This document shows positions 31,770-40,280 of a stretch of DNA of 46,692 nt, piece after piece. Below the pieces are notes generated by a model. It made no database searches, was not told the DNA's origin, and worked only from the letters and a program-made list of their open reading frames with translations. The position numbers and the translations under genes were made by a program. The stretch's first letter is position 1; each line of letters starts with the position of its first letter. This DNA comes from Nitrospirota bacterium (GTDB lineage: Bacteria; Nitrospirota; Thermodesulfovibrionia; Thermodesulfovibrionales; Dissulfurispiraceae), in the NCBI GenBank assembly GCA_023476565.1, contig JAMCVZ010000049.1, positions 1 through 46,692 of the forward strand. The letters run 5' to 3'.

Positions 31770-32834
31770 ATGGTTCCAATATTTATAATGTCCAGCAGGG
31801 ATTATACCGGGAAGACCTTCCTGGCCATCGGCCTCGGCATAGAGCTGATGGAGCGGGGATATAAGGTGGGATATATAAAACCCATAGGCAAAAGGCCTGT
31901 AAAAAAAGGGAAGGGTATTTATGACGAAGATGCCGTATTCATGAAAGAGGCGTTATCCCTTGCCGACCCGCTGGATATTATTTCTCCTTTTGTGCTCAGT
32001 TATGAAATGCAGCAGCTGCTCCTGGAGGGGAGGATCAGGGACGCAAAACAGCGCATACTGGATGCGTTCGGTTCACTGGGAGACAAGGACTTCGTTATTG
32101 TCGGCGGCGCCGGCGACTTTTTCGAAGGCGCGGCCCTTGATATCAATGCACTCTCATTGATACACGAGATGAACGGCAATGCGCTGATAATCGAAGCATG
32201 GAGAGGGGACGTATCCCTGGATACCCTTCTGGGCAGCGCACGGCTTTTAGGCGAACGATACGCGGGCGGGGTTTTCAACAAAGTGCCTGCTAACTCTCTG
32301 GAGCACGTCAAGGGAAGCGTAAAACCCTTCCTTGAGAATAAAGCGATCAGGATATTCGGGGTTTTTCAGAAAGACAGCCTTCTCGAGTCAATGGCGGTAA
32401 GGCAATTGATCGAGATATTGAACGGCAAGGTCCTGTGCTGTGAAGACAGGCTGGATGAATTCGTTGAGAATTTCTCGATAGGCGCAATGGATGTCGACAA
32501 CGCCCTGAAATATTTCAGGAGAACACCGAACAAGGCGGTCATAACAGGGGCCCATCGGTCCGATATACAACTCGTCGCAATGGAGACATCGACGAAATGC
32601 ATCATCCTTACAGGAGGCATGTACACGAATGATGTCGTCCTCGGCAGGGCGCAGGCCAAGGGCATCCCCATAATATCGGTACCGGAGGATACCTTTACCG
32701 CCATCGACAGGATCGAATCAAACATCGGGAAGACAAGGATAAGAGAGGAAGGCAAGATAAACCGTGCAAAGAAGATGATCGGGGCGGAATTCGATATGGA
32801 AAGATTCTTGAAAACAGTAACGGGTAACAAGTGA
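31770..32834 (+). CDS. BioD-like P-loop plus DRTGG-domain protein (phosphotransacetylase-associated family)
   Basis: The 354-residue protein has an N-terminal dethiobiotin-synthetase-like P-loop domain (~1-205; SSRDYTGKTFLAIGLG, GYIKPIGKRP, VGGAGDFFEG) and a DRTGG domain (~215-330; ITGAHRSDIQLVAMET, ILTGGM). The same pair precedes the catalytic domain in long phosphotransacetylases, but no acyltransferase domain is present here. Next to an ADP-forming acyl-CoA synthetase it probably senses or regulates acetyl-CoA metabolism (inference). The ribosome site AGGAGG is 7 nt upstream. The C-terminal codons for TVTGNK and the stop lie in the palindrome at 32816-32910. Confidence 0.83.
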   Translation: MVPIFIMSSRDYTGKTFLAIGLGIELMERGYKVGYIKPIGKRPVKKGKGIYDEDAVFMKEALSLADPLDIISPFVLSYEMQQLLLEGRIRDAKQRILDAFGSLGDKDFVIVGGAGDFFEGAALDINALSLIHEMNGNALIIEAWRGDVSLDTLLGSARLLGERYAGGVFNKVPANSLEHVKGSVKPFLENKAIRIFGVFQKDSLLESMAVRQLIEILNGKVLCCEDRLDEFVENFSIGAMDVDNALKYFRRTPNKAVITGAHRSDIQLVAMETSTKCIILTGGMYTNDVVLGRAQAKGIPIISVPEDTFTAIDRIESNIGKTRIREEGKINRAKKMIGAEFDMERFLKTVTGNK

Positions 32835-32910
32835 CGACAAAGGCAGTGACGAGTCTTCGGATTCTTTTTTATCCTTCAACTCGTTACTTATAACTCGTTA
32901 CTGCCTTTAA
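32816..32910. repeat. Heptad palindrome shared by two convergent gene ends, possible bidirectional terminator
   Basis: The left arm starts AGTAACG, GGTAACA, AGTGACG; the right arm, read on the other strand, gives AGTAACG, AGTTATA, AGTAACG, AGTTGAA. The core stem pairs 32839-32854 with 32893-32908 over 16 positions with one G-T wobble. It encodes the last residues and stops of both the DRTGG gene (plus) and the response regulator (minus). Confidence 0.75.
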
Positions 32911-33280
32911 GGTAGCCTTCTACAGCTTCCAGGAATTCCTTCATCGTTACAGGCTTCGCTATATAGCCGTCAAATCCCTTTTCCAGGAACATTTCCCTGT
33001 CTCCCTTCATGGCATATGCCGTAAGGGCTATGATTTTGGTATGTTTTGTCGAAGCATTCGACTTTAAGGTTTTAGCCACGGTCAGCCCGTCGATCCCCGG
33101 CAACTGGATATCGAGAAGGACAAGATCGAAGCTCTCTTTCCTGGAAATCTCAAGAGCCTCTTCGCCTTTTGATGTATTGACGTACTCGTATCCCCCCACA
33201 TTGAGAAGATCCGCAAACAACTCAAGATTGACGGGATTATCCTCGACAACGAGTATTTTTGCCTTACTGCTCATTCTCAC
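32888..33280 (-). CDS. Single-domain response regulator (CheY-like)
   Basis: The 130-residue receiver domain has VVEDN (acidic pair), the phospho-acceptor in LVLLDIQLPG (D at ~57), IIALTAYAM and the conserved Lys in IAKPV. There is no output domain, so it signals by protein contact. The start is a GTG at 33280 (or an ATG two codons on) overlapping the 3' end of the hybrid kinase gene by 17 nt, so it is the likely phospho-acceptor partner of that kinase. Its last six codons come from the palindrome at 32816-32910, replacing whatever native end it had. Confidence 0.9.
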   Translation of the reverse strand: MRMSSKAKILVVEDNPVNLELFADLLNVGGYEYVNTSKGEEALEISRKESFDLVLLDIQLPGIDGLTVAKTLKSNASTKHTKIIALTAYAMKGDREMFLEKGFDGYIAKPVTMKEFLEAVEGYLKGSNEL

Positions 33281-36200
33281 CCGAGCCCCTGCCTCCGCTT
33301 GCTTTAGCCATTCTCAAGATCTGGCGCGCTTTGAATATGAGTTCCTCGGGCGTGGCCGCATCTTTGGGGTAGCTTACTACAGCCATACTCGCTTTAACTT
33401 TCCCCTCGGGCATAACTTCCTCACCGTAGAAGGGATAGCTGCCGATATACGCGAGGAACCTCTTTGCAACGACTTCGGCCTGCTCCTTAAGCGTGCTTGA
33501 AAGTATAACTGCAAATTCGTCGATACCGTATCTCACAACGATATCCGAGCCCCGCAGACCCTTTCTGAGTATTTCCGCTATTTTCCTGATACAGATATTG
33601 GCCCTGTTTATTCCGTGCGCCTTTATGTATTCCGTAAAATTGTCAATATCGAGCATTATTATGGTGAAGGTTGTTTTGTATCTCGCCGCCCTGCTCACCT
33701 CCTGCGCAAGACGTATCTGGAAATAGCTGTGGTCAAAGAGGCCGCTTACCTCATCCAGCAGTCCCGCCCGTGCAGGATAGGTAACCTCAAGGTCCTTTAT
33801 ATACAAGAGGAGATCCTCTTTGGTGAAATGGCTTTTCTGTATAAAGCTCTCGATTTTACCTGCAAGCCTGAGCCTGTCATCCACAGTAAGGTCCTTGGCC
33901 GTGAGTATAAGGATCGGGATATCAAGAGTGGCGGGATTGCCTTTAAGGGTCTGCGCCACCTCAAAGCCATCGACTTCGGGCATCATGAGATCAAGAATAA
34001 TGAGGTCGGGCTTATATGCCATGGCCTTTTCAATACCCTTGTGCCCGGAATTGGCCGCAATGACATGGTAGCCCGATGATTCGAGAATTGACGCCAGCAG
34101 CTCGAGCACATCGTCGTGGTCATCAATGCACAATATATTTATATGCTTCCTGGTTTTCTTGGTAGAGAAGCTCAATTGCTCGAGTTTCCTCAGGAGTGTT
34201 ATTCTGTCTACCGGCTTTACAAGATAATCGGATGCGCCGAGCGCAAAACCCAATTCCCTGTTGTCGATAACGGACGATATGATTACCGGGATATCCTTCA
34301 ATTCAGGATCCGATTTCAACTCCTGCAATATCTCCCATCCGTCCTTCCCGGGCAGCATCACATCCAGAAGCACCGAAAACGGCTTCAGTTCCCTTATCCT
34401 GTTGAGGGCCTCCTCACCGCTGTATGCATGGGCGACCCTGTATCCCCCCTGGGCAAGATAAAGGGTCAGAACTTCGGCGGTTGCAGGGTCGTCCTCAACG
34501 ACAAGTATAAGGGGCGACTTGCCCCTCCTTCTCTTTGAGATATCCACATCATGCGTAAAATATTCTCTCTCTGCATCAGGGAGCAGTTTTGACGCCTTTT
34601 CGAAAGTATCTGCGTCAAACAGGGGAACGACTATAGTAAAGGTACTGCCTTCGTTCTCTTTGCTGTCGACAAATATCTCTCCGCCGTGCAGCTCCACAAG
34701 CCTTTTGGTAAGCGCAAGCCCGAGCCCCGTTCCCTCATATTTCCTGGAGAAGCTGCTGTCCCCCTGTTCAAACTCGGAGAAAATCCTTTCACGGTCTTCC
34801 TTTTTGATCCCGATTCCCGTATCGGTTACGGCGAGCTTTAAATAGTCACTCTGCCCAGAATACAGGTTGATCCCTTTTAATGAACGCAGCAGCTCAGAAC
34901 CTTTGAGCGCCTGCGCTTCCAGGAGGACGTTCCCGTTTTCCGGGGTGAATTTAACCGCATTGGAAAGCAGGTTGTACAGGATCTGCTTGAATTTGACCCT
35001 GTCCGCCTTGAGAGGAGCCACAGTGCCGTTTATTTTTACGGACAGCGTTTGTTTCTTTTTGTCGGCAAGCGATTTTATAACCGTCTCCACGTCCGCTATC
35101 GCCTGCTGCACGGGGAACAGCTCATAATTAAGCTCTATCTTGCCCGACTCTATTTTGGCTATATCGAGTATATTATTGATGAGCTGCAGAAGGTGGCTTC
35201 CTGAATTGTATATATTGTGCACATGCCGTTTCTGCTTATCGGTAAGGGGGCCGTAAACTTCATCCACGAGCAGTTCCGAAAAGCCCAGAATCGAATTGAG
35301 CGGGGTCCTGAGCTCATGGCTCATGGTGGCGATAAACTGGCTTTTGAGCTTATTCGACCTTTCGAGCTCTCTGTTTGCCTTTTCAAGGTCTTTTGTCCTT
35401 TCAAAAACCTTTTCCTCCAGTTTTTCATTCATTTCCTGGAGCTCCAGGTTCCTTTCCTCAATCGCCCTCTCGAGCCTCTTTTTCTCCGTAATGTCCTTGC
35501 TGATACCGACTGTCCCGAGCAGGCCCCCGGCACCGTTCTTAAGATGCGACAGGGTCAGGCTGATATCGACGGCCCTCCCGTCTTTCGCCCTCAATTGTGT
35601 TTCATAATTGGATACGTAGCCCTCTTTCTCGAGCATCCCCAGTATCTCCTGCCTTTCCTGGGGCCTTACCCACAGGTCTTTTGCTTTTGTGCCGGCGACC
35701 TCATCCTTTGAGTATCCCAGCACCCTTGATGCGCCCTTGTTGAATTCGACGATCCTGGCATCGTTATCGGTGGTCATAATCACATCCGCGGAATTATCGA
35801 GGACATTCTGAAGATAGGTCCGCGTCTCTGAAATCGCTTCGATAAGCCGGAATTTCTCAATGGCATACGCGGCCTGAATTCCGAGGAGAGTCAGGAATTC
35901 CACCTCTCTCTGCGTCCATTCCCTGGGGTTGAAGTCGTCTATGTAGAGAATACCTATAACCTTTTCGTTGGCAAAAAGCGGGACAGCCACGATACTCTTG
36001 GTCCCCTCCTTGATAAGCCCTCTCATATCGACAAACGAGCATTTGTCCGTATCCGGTATGATCGTCGGGATCCTCTTGCTCAGAACGTGGTCCGTCATCC
36101 CGCCGCTGCGCCTCGTCCAATGGATAACCTGGGCGGATCTTGAAGAGAAGCCCCTTAACGCCTTGATTGTAAGGGAATCATCATACTCGCTATACAGGGC

Positions 36201-36683
36201 AATGCTTCCGGCAGGCGCATGAACAGAGCGGAGGGCCTCGGTAAGGAGTGTATCCAGGGCCTCTTCCAGCCTATCTGCGGATGTAAGGGAAATGCCGATG
36301 CGATACAACTCTTTGGTATCGCTGAGAAGGGTTTTGGCCTCTTCCTGGGATTGGCGGCGCTTTTCCAGCAGGGCGCAGACAAGCTTCGCGCTGTTGCCGT
36401 CTATGACTTCCGTACCCGGGGATTTCTTTTTCAGGACCTCAAGCGTAAGATCGCTATTGCCCGTCACATTGATAATGACATCGATCTTATTGTTCAGAAG
36501 CTCTTCGAAACCGCCGGCAATGGGTATATTATATTTCTTTGCGATATCAAGGCCCGGGGCATCCGGGTTAATATCGGCAACGCCGACTATATGCGCATCC
36601 TTTTCTTTCAAAAAGACCGACAGAAGAGCGCTTCCACCCTTCCCCGCCCCGATTATGGCTATGCTTCCCTTGAAATCATGCAT
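33264..36683 (-). CDS. Hybrid histidine kinase: Rossmann-GAF-PAS-HisKA-HATPase-REC-REC-GGDEF
   Basis: The 1139-residue cytoplasmic protein starts with a dinucleotide-binding-like Rossmann fold (~5-115; IAIIGAGKGGSALL, IINVTGNSDL). GAF (~125-280), PAS (~285-400) and a coiled coil follow. HisKA (~445-510) has its phospho-His in MSHELRTPLNSI. The HATPase (~555-690) has LLSNAVKFT, DTGIGI and GTGLGLAL. Two receivers (~720-840, LLDVMLPG; ~850-965, ILDLMMPE) precede a GGDEF-like domain (~985-1130) whose signature is GIDEF, with the second Gly replaced. No membrane helices. The N-terminal Rossmann domain is unusual for kinases and may sense NAD(P) redox state. It is followed by an overlapping response-regulator gene; cyclase activity is doubtful. 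Confidence 0.9.
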   Translation of the reverse strand: MHDFKGSIAIIGAGKGGSALLSVFLKEKDAHIVGVADINPDAPGLDIAKKYNIPIAGGFEELLNNKIDVIINVTGNSDLTLEVLKKKSPGTEVIDGNSAKLVCALLEKRRQSQEEAKTLLSDTKELYRIGISLTSADRLEEALDTLLTEALRSVHAPAGSIALYSEYDDSLTIKALRGFSSRSAQVIHWTRRSGGMTDHVLSKRIPTIIPDTDKCSFVDMRGLIKEGTKSIVAVPLFANEKVIGILYIDDFNPREWTQREVEFLTLLGIQAAYAIEKFRLIEAISETRTYLQNVLDNSADVIMTTDNDARIVEFNKGASRVLGYSKDEVAGTKAKDLWVRPQERQEILGMLEKEGYVSNYETQLRAKDGRAVDISLTLSHLKNGAGGLLGTVGISKDITEKKRLERAIEERNLELQEMNEKLEEKVFERTKDLEKANRELERSNKLKSQFIATMSHELRTPLNSILGFSELLVDEVYGPLTDKQKRHVHNIYNSGSHLLQLINNILDIAKIESGKIELNYELFPVQQAIADVETVIKSLADKKKQTLSVKINGTVAPLKADRVKFKQILYNLLSNAVKFTPENGNVLLEAQALKGSELLRSLKGINLYSGQSDYLKLAVTDTGIGIKKEDRERIFSEFEQGDSSFSRKYEGTGLGLALTKRLVELHGGEIFVDSKENEGSTFTIVVPLFDADTFEKASKLLPDAEREYFTHDVDISKRRRGKSPLILVVEDDPATAEVLTLYLAQGGYRVAHAYSGEEALNRIRELKPFSVLLDVMLPGKDGWEILQELKSDPELKDIPVIISSVIDNRELGFALGASDYLVKPVDRITLLRKLEQLSFSTKKTRKHINILCIDDHDDVLELLASILESSGYHVIAANSGHKGIEKAMAYKPDLIILDLMMPEVDGFEVAQTLKGNPATLDIPILILTAKDLTVDDRLRLAGKIESFIQKSHFTKEDLLLYIKDLEVTYPARAGLLDEVSGLFDHSYFQIRLAQEVSRAARYKTTFTIIMLDIDNFTEYIKAHGINRANICIRKIAEILRKGLRGSDIVVRYGIDEFAVILSSTLKEQAEVVAKRFLAYIGSYPFYGEEVMPEGKVKASMAVVSYPKDAATPEELIFKARQILRMAKASGGRGSGENEQ

Positions 36684-36901
36684 AAACGCCCTCGCTTCTC
36701 GCCTTCCCTGTCTATTAGTCCTTTGCCATGCTCTTCCGGAGCTGCTTACAATACAATACGTTGCCCCCTGTTCGCTTATATCATACTAATTTTTACCCAT
36801 TTAATATCAGGTACGGAGCGTACAACTGTCAAGATTTATTTTATAAAAAAAGCAACCGCTCTGAAATTGACATTAACATTTTTTTTCAAGTATCCTAAGT
36901 A

Positions 36902-38650
36902 GTGACTGTCGGTACATCTTTATTGGGCCAGTTGCTGCTTAAGGCCAAACTCATATCTGAAGAACAACTGAATGAGGCCCTTCGTGTCCAAAAACTAGAC
37001 GGCAAAAGGCTCGGGTCCGTTCTCTTGAAAATGGGGCATATCACTGAAGAGAGCCTTATTACCTTTTTAAGCAGGCAGTATAACGCGCCCGCCATCAACC
37101 TTTCAGACCATAGAATCGATACAACACTGCTGAAGCTCGTCCCGTACGAGACAGCAAAAAAGTACCAGCTTCTGCCCATCTCAAAGGATGGGGCGGCCTT
37201 GAGAATCGCCGTTGTCGATCCCTCGAACAACTTTGCAATCGATGAGGTCAGGTTCCTCACCGGAATGAAGATCTCGGTGCATGTGGCTGCCGAAGCCGCG
37301 ATCATGGAAACCATAGAAAAGAGCTATCCTAAAAAGGAAGCCGTCAGGCTGTCATCCAAGAATTCCAGGGGAGGCGATAAGGACCTGCTCGATGTTGAAG
37401 ACCTGAACAAAGTGATTGGAAGCGCCCTCGAAGACATCACCCTTGTTGAGGAAAAAGATGACAAGGATTTCCCCAAGGAGGTGGATGCGCCTATCGTGAA
37501 GCTCGCCAACGGCATACTGATGAATGCCATAAGATCGCGCACCAGTGACATACATATAGAGCCCTCGGAGACCCTCCTGCGGGTAAGATACAGAACCGAC
37601 GGCGTGCTTCAGCCGGTACTGAAGCTCCCCGTAAAAATCAAAAATGCGCTGACATCCAGGATCAAGATAATGTCCCACCTGGACATATCCGAGCGCAGGC
37701 TGCCCCAGGACGGAAGGATAAAGCTCAAATTCGGCGACGACAGGGAGATAGATTTCAGGGTCTCGACATTGCCGACCCTGTGGGGAGAGAAAATCGTCCT
37801 GAGACTGCTCGATAAATCAAATCTGCAATTGGACCTCACGAAATTGGGGTTTGACGAAAAGCCGATGCAGGATTTCATGGAGGCCATAGAAAAACCCTAC
37901 GGCATGATACTGGTCACGGGCCCGACAGGCAGCGGCAAAACAACAACCCTCTACTCCGCCCTCTCACAACTGAACAAACCGGGGGTCAATATCATGACTG
38001 CGGAAGACCCCGTCGAATATAACTTTTTCGGCATTAACCAGGTGCAGATAAGGGAGGACATAGGACTTACCTTTGCCGCTGCGCTCAGGTCGTTCCTGCG
38101 CCAGGACCCTGATGTCATCATGGTCGGGGAGATAAGGGATTTCGAGACCGCTGAAATAGCTGTCAAGGCCGCGCTTACCGGGCATCTTGTTCTGAGCACG
38201 CTCCATACCAATGATGCCCCGAGCACCATAACGAGACTCATAAATATGGGGATAGAGCCGCTTATGGTATCGGCTTCGGTCATATTGGTTATAGCGCAAA
38301 GGCTTGCGCGGAAAATTTGCCTGAACTGCAAGGAAGAGCATAAAGTTTCTGAAACAGCCCTGATCAAGATAGGGTTCGACCCTGCTATCGTCAAAGACGT
38401 CACATGCTACATGGGACTGGGCTGCCCTGAATGCAATAATTCGGGATACAAGGGAAGAATAGCCTTATACGAGATAATGTCCATAAAGGACGAGCTTAAA
38501 GAGCTTATTCTTCAAGGCGCGTCAGCGGCTGATATAAAGAAGGAAGCCATAAGATTGGGGATGTCCACACTGCGCCGGAGCGGAATCAAGAAGGTCATAG
38601 ATGGGGTAACTTCAATAGAAGAAATCCTCAGAGTGACCTTCGAGGATTAA
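36902..38650 (+). CDS. pilB: Type IV pilus assembly / type II secretion ATPase
   Basis: The 582-residue hexameric ATPase powers pilus extension at the inner membrane. It has an N-terminal MshEN-type domain (~1-140; LLLKAKLISEEQLNEAL, LVPYETAKKYQLLPI) and a central linker domain with DIHIEP. The catalytic domain has Walker A GPTGSGKTTT (~340), VQIREDIGLTFAAALRSFLR, Walker B DVIMVGEIRD and a tetra-Cys zinc motif (CLNC ~473, CPEC ~507). The GTG start lacks a good ribosome site, but no better start is visible. The gene lies 218 nt from the divergent kinase gene. PilT follows after a palindromic spacer. Confidence 0.92.
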   Translation: MTVGTSLLGQLLLKAKLISEEQLNEALRVQKLDGKRLGSVLLKMGHITEESLITFLSRQYNAPAINLSDHRIDTTLLKLVPYETAKKYQLLPISKDGAALRIAVVDPSNNFAIDEVRFLTGMKISVHVAAEAAIMETIEKSYPKKEAVRLSSKNSRGGDKDLLDVEDLNKVIGSALEDITLVEEKDDKDFPKEVDAPIVKLANGILMNAIRSRTSDIHIEPSETLLRVRYRTDGVLQPVLKLPVKIKNALTSRIKIMSHLDISERRLPQDGRIKLKFGDDREIDFRVSTLPTLWGEKIVLRLLDKSNLQLDLTKLGFDEKPMQDFMEAIEKPYGMILVTGPTGSGKTTTLYSALSQLNKPGVNIMTAEDPVEYNFFGINQVQIREDIGLTFAAALRSFLRQDPDVIMVGEIRDFETAEIAVKAALTGHLVLSTLHTNDAPSTITRLINMGIEPLMVSASVILVIAQRLARKICLNCKEEHKVSETALIKIGFDPAIVKDVTCYMGLGCPECNNSGYKGRIALYEIMSIKDELKELILQGASAADIKKEAIRLGMSTLRRSGIKKVIDGVTSIEEILRVTFED

Positions 38651-38651
38651 T

Positions 38652-38756
38652 TGCGTTCATAGCGTTATAGTGTTGAGCGCGTAAAGGAAAATAGATAATT
38701 AGCGCTATAACGCTTTATGCTATACGCACAACGCGATAAACGCTGTAACGGAGGGA
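38652..38756. repeat. Heptad-like palindrome between pilB and pilT
   Basis: AGCGTTATAG in the left arm pairs exactly with CTATAACGCT in the right arm. The right part reads ATAACGC, TTTATGC, TATACGC, ACAACGC in sevens. It separates pilB from pilT and ends in the pilT ribosome site GGAGGG. Confidence 0.6.
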
Positions 38757-38758
38757 TA

Positions 38759-39862
38759 ATGGCTACATTGTTTGAGCTCCTTAAGCTGATGATCGAGCGG
38801 AGCGCATCCGACCTGCACATAACTACAGGCAGCCCTCCGAAACTACGGATAGTGGACAAACTCGCGACGCTTGAGGATTGCCCTGCGCTCACCCCGGAAG
38901 ACACGAAATCCTTCTGCTACAGCATCATGACCGAGCTGCAGAAACAAAAATTCGAGGAAAACAACGAGCTTGACCTTTCTTTCGGAGTAAAGGGACTGAG
39001 CCGGTTCAGGGCAAATATCTTTATGCAGAGGGGCGCGGTGGCAGGCGCATTCAGGGCAATACCCTTTGACATTCAATCACTCAGTGGATTGGGGCTGCCC
39101 GATACCGTCGAGGAGTTTGTCCGGAAGCCCCACGGGCTCATACTCGTCACAGGGCCGACAGGGAGCGGCAAATCGACAACGCTTGCTTCCATGATCGACA
39201 GGATCAACTCGGAAAGGGAAGCGCATATTGTGACGATCGAGGACCCTATCGAGTTCCTCCACAGTCATAAGAAATGCATCGTGAACCAGAGGGAGGTCAA
39301 TTCCGACACCTCATCATTCAGATGCGCCCTCAGCAGCATACTGCGGCAGGACCCCGACATCGTATTCATAGGTGAAATGCATGATATCGAGACAATAGAA
39401 GCGGCAATAACCATTGCGGAGACAGGGCACCTGACCCTCGCAACACTGCATACGTGTTCGGCCATACAGACGATAAACCGCATAATAGACGTCTTCCCGC
39501 CGCACCAGCAGGAGCAGATACGTGTCCAACTGTCCCTCGTGCTCGAGGGGGTCATCTCGCAGCGTTTGCTCACAACACAGGACGGCAACGGCAGGACCCT
39601 TGCATTCGAAATCCTTGTGCCGACACCCGCCATAAGAAGTCTCATAAGAGAAAACAAACTGCAGCAGATATATTCCGTAATGCTGGCAGGACAGGGGCGC
39701 TCCGGCATGAAGACCATGAACCAGTCCCTCTACGAGCTTTATGCAAAGGGATTGATATCCTCCGATGACTCCATCAGCTATTCATCAATACCTGAAGAAA
39801 TGGTGCAGATACTGTCCAAAGGATCGCTTCAGGACTCACGGACCAAAAACGGCGGCAAATAA
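38759..39862 (+). CDS. pilT: Twitching motility (pilus retraction) ATPase
   Basis: The 367-residue protein carries ATLFELLKLMIERSASDLHI at its start, Walker A GPTGSGKSTT (~131-140), the Asp box VTIEDPIEFLH, Walker B ILRQDPDIVFIGEM, the His box ETGHLTLATLHTCSA and the C-terminal AIRSLIRENK. It powers pilus retraction. The start at 38759 has GGAGGG 4 nt upstream; a longer frame from 38717 lies in the palindrome and lacks a site. The C-terminal tail is short and polar. Length is near the family norm (~345-370). Confidence 0.93.
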   Translation: MATLFELLKLMIERSASDLHITTGSPPKLRIVDKLATLEDCPALTPEDTKSFCYSIMTELQKQKFEENNELDLSFGVKGLSRFRANIFMQRGAVAGAFRAIPFDIQSLSGLGLPDTVEEFVRKPHGLILVTGPTGSGKSTTLASMIDRINSEREAHIVTIEDPIEFLHSHKKCIVNQREVNSDTSSFRCALSSILRQDPDIVFIGEMHDIETIEAAITIAETGHLTLATLHTCSAIQTINRIIDVFPPHQQEQIRVQLSLVLEGVISQRLLTTQDGNGRTLAFEILVPTPAIRSLIRENKLQQIYSVMLAGQGRSGMKTMNQSLYELYAKGLISSDDSISYSSIPEEMVQILSKGSLQDSRTKNGGK

Positions 39863-39949
39863 ACGCCTTAATCCACCCGTCCTGCTTGATTGATAAGAAT
39901 AGAAGGAAAGGAATGGTATGCCCGGGGGCAGGAAATTCGAGGCGTCATG

Positions 39950-40017
39950 CCCGCATTGCGGGACTGCCCTCCCGACGCGGCAAAGAGTGCGGAGGGCAGT
40001 TGAGCGGGTTCCCCGCT
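39950..40017. repeat. Cluster of three hairpins (REP-like)
   Basis: CCCGCA-T-TGCGGG at 39950-39962; ACTGCCCTCC at 39963-39972 with GGAGGGCAGT at 39991-40000; AGCGGG/CCCGCT at ~40003-40017. All arms are perfect. The cluster lies where the LysE-type sequence stops being recognisable, so it may mark the insertion that truncated it. Confidence 0.6.
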
Positions 40018-40027
40018 GGAACGTAAA

Positions 40028-40111
40028 TATGCATAATACACCAATTGGCCCAACAGGTGCGGCAATTGAGAAGCCAATGAGAAGACCCTTAAGAGAGAAA
40101 TTGATACCCAT
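40028..40111 (-). pseudogene. LysE-family exporter, N-terminal fragment
   Basis: The first ~28 codons (SLKGLLIGFSIAAPVGPIGV) match the start of LysE/RhtB-type amino-acid exporters, with a good ribosome site (AGAGGAG) just upstream. After LCI the frame continues to 39836 but no longer resembles the family. The rest of the gene is gone. Confidence 0.65.
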
Positions 40112-40128
40112 CTCTCCTCTTGTTTAGC

Positions 40129-40266
40129 CTAATCACTTCTCTTTCCTCCAAATAATACAAGTACCTCGCCAGCAAGTACAACTCCTAATCCCACTGCAAT
40201 AACCGGATTAACATATGCATGACTGGTTGCCAGGGCTGGACGCACCCTGCTTAAGAAGAAACTCAC
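40129..40266 (-). pseudogene. EamA/DMT-family transporter, C-terminal fragment
   Basis: ALATSHAYVNPVIAVGLGVV and the closing VLVLFGGKRSD match the last helices of drug/metabolite transporters. About 20-25 residues that normally lie between the LLGE-like motif and the final helix are missing, and everything upstream is absent. It lies next to the MBL hydrolase stop and 17 nt before the LysE fragment, so these were once an adjacent transporter pair. Confidence 0.6.
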
Positions 40267-40280
40267 CTCTCCCCCCATCT

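Larger units (their letters stand above)
39863..40280. other. Intergenic graveyard with hairpins and transporter fragments
   Basis: Downstream of pilT there is no intact gene for ~420 bases. The segment holds three hairpins (39950-40017), a LysE-type N-terminal fragment and an EamA-type C-terminal fragment, all apparently decayed. Confidence 0.7.
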
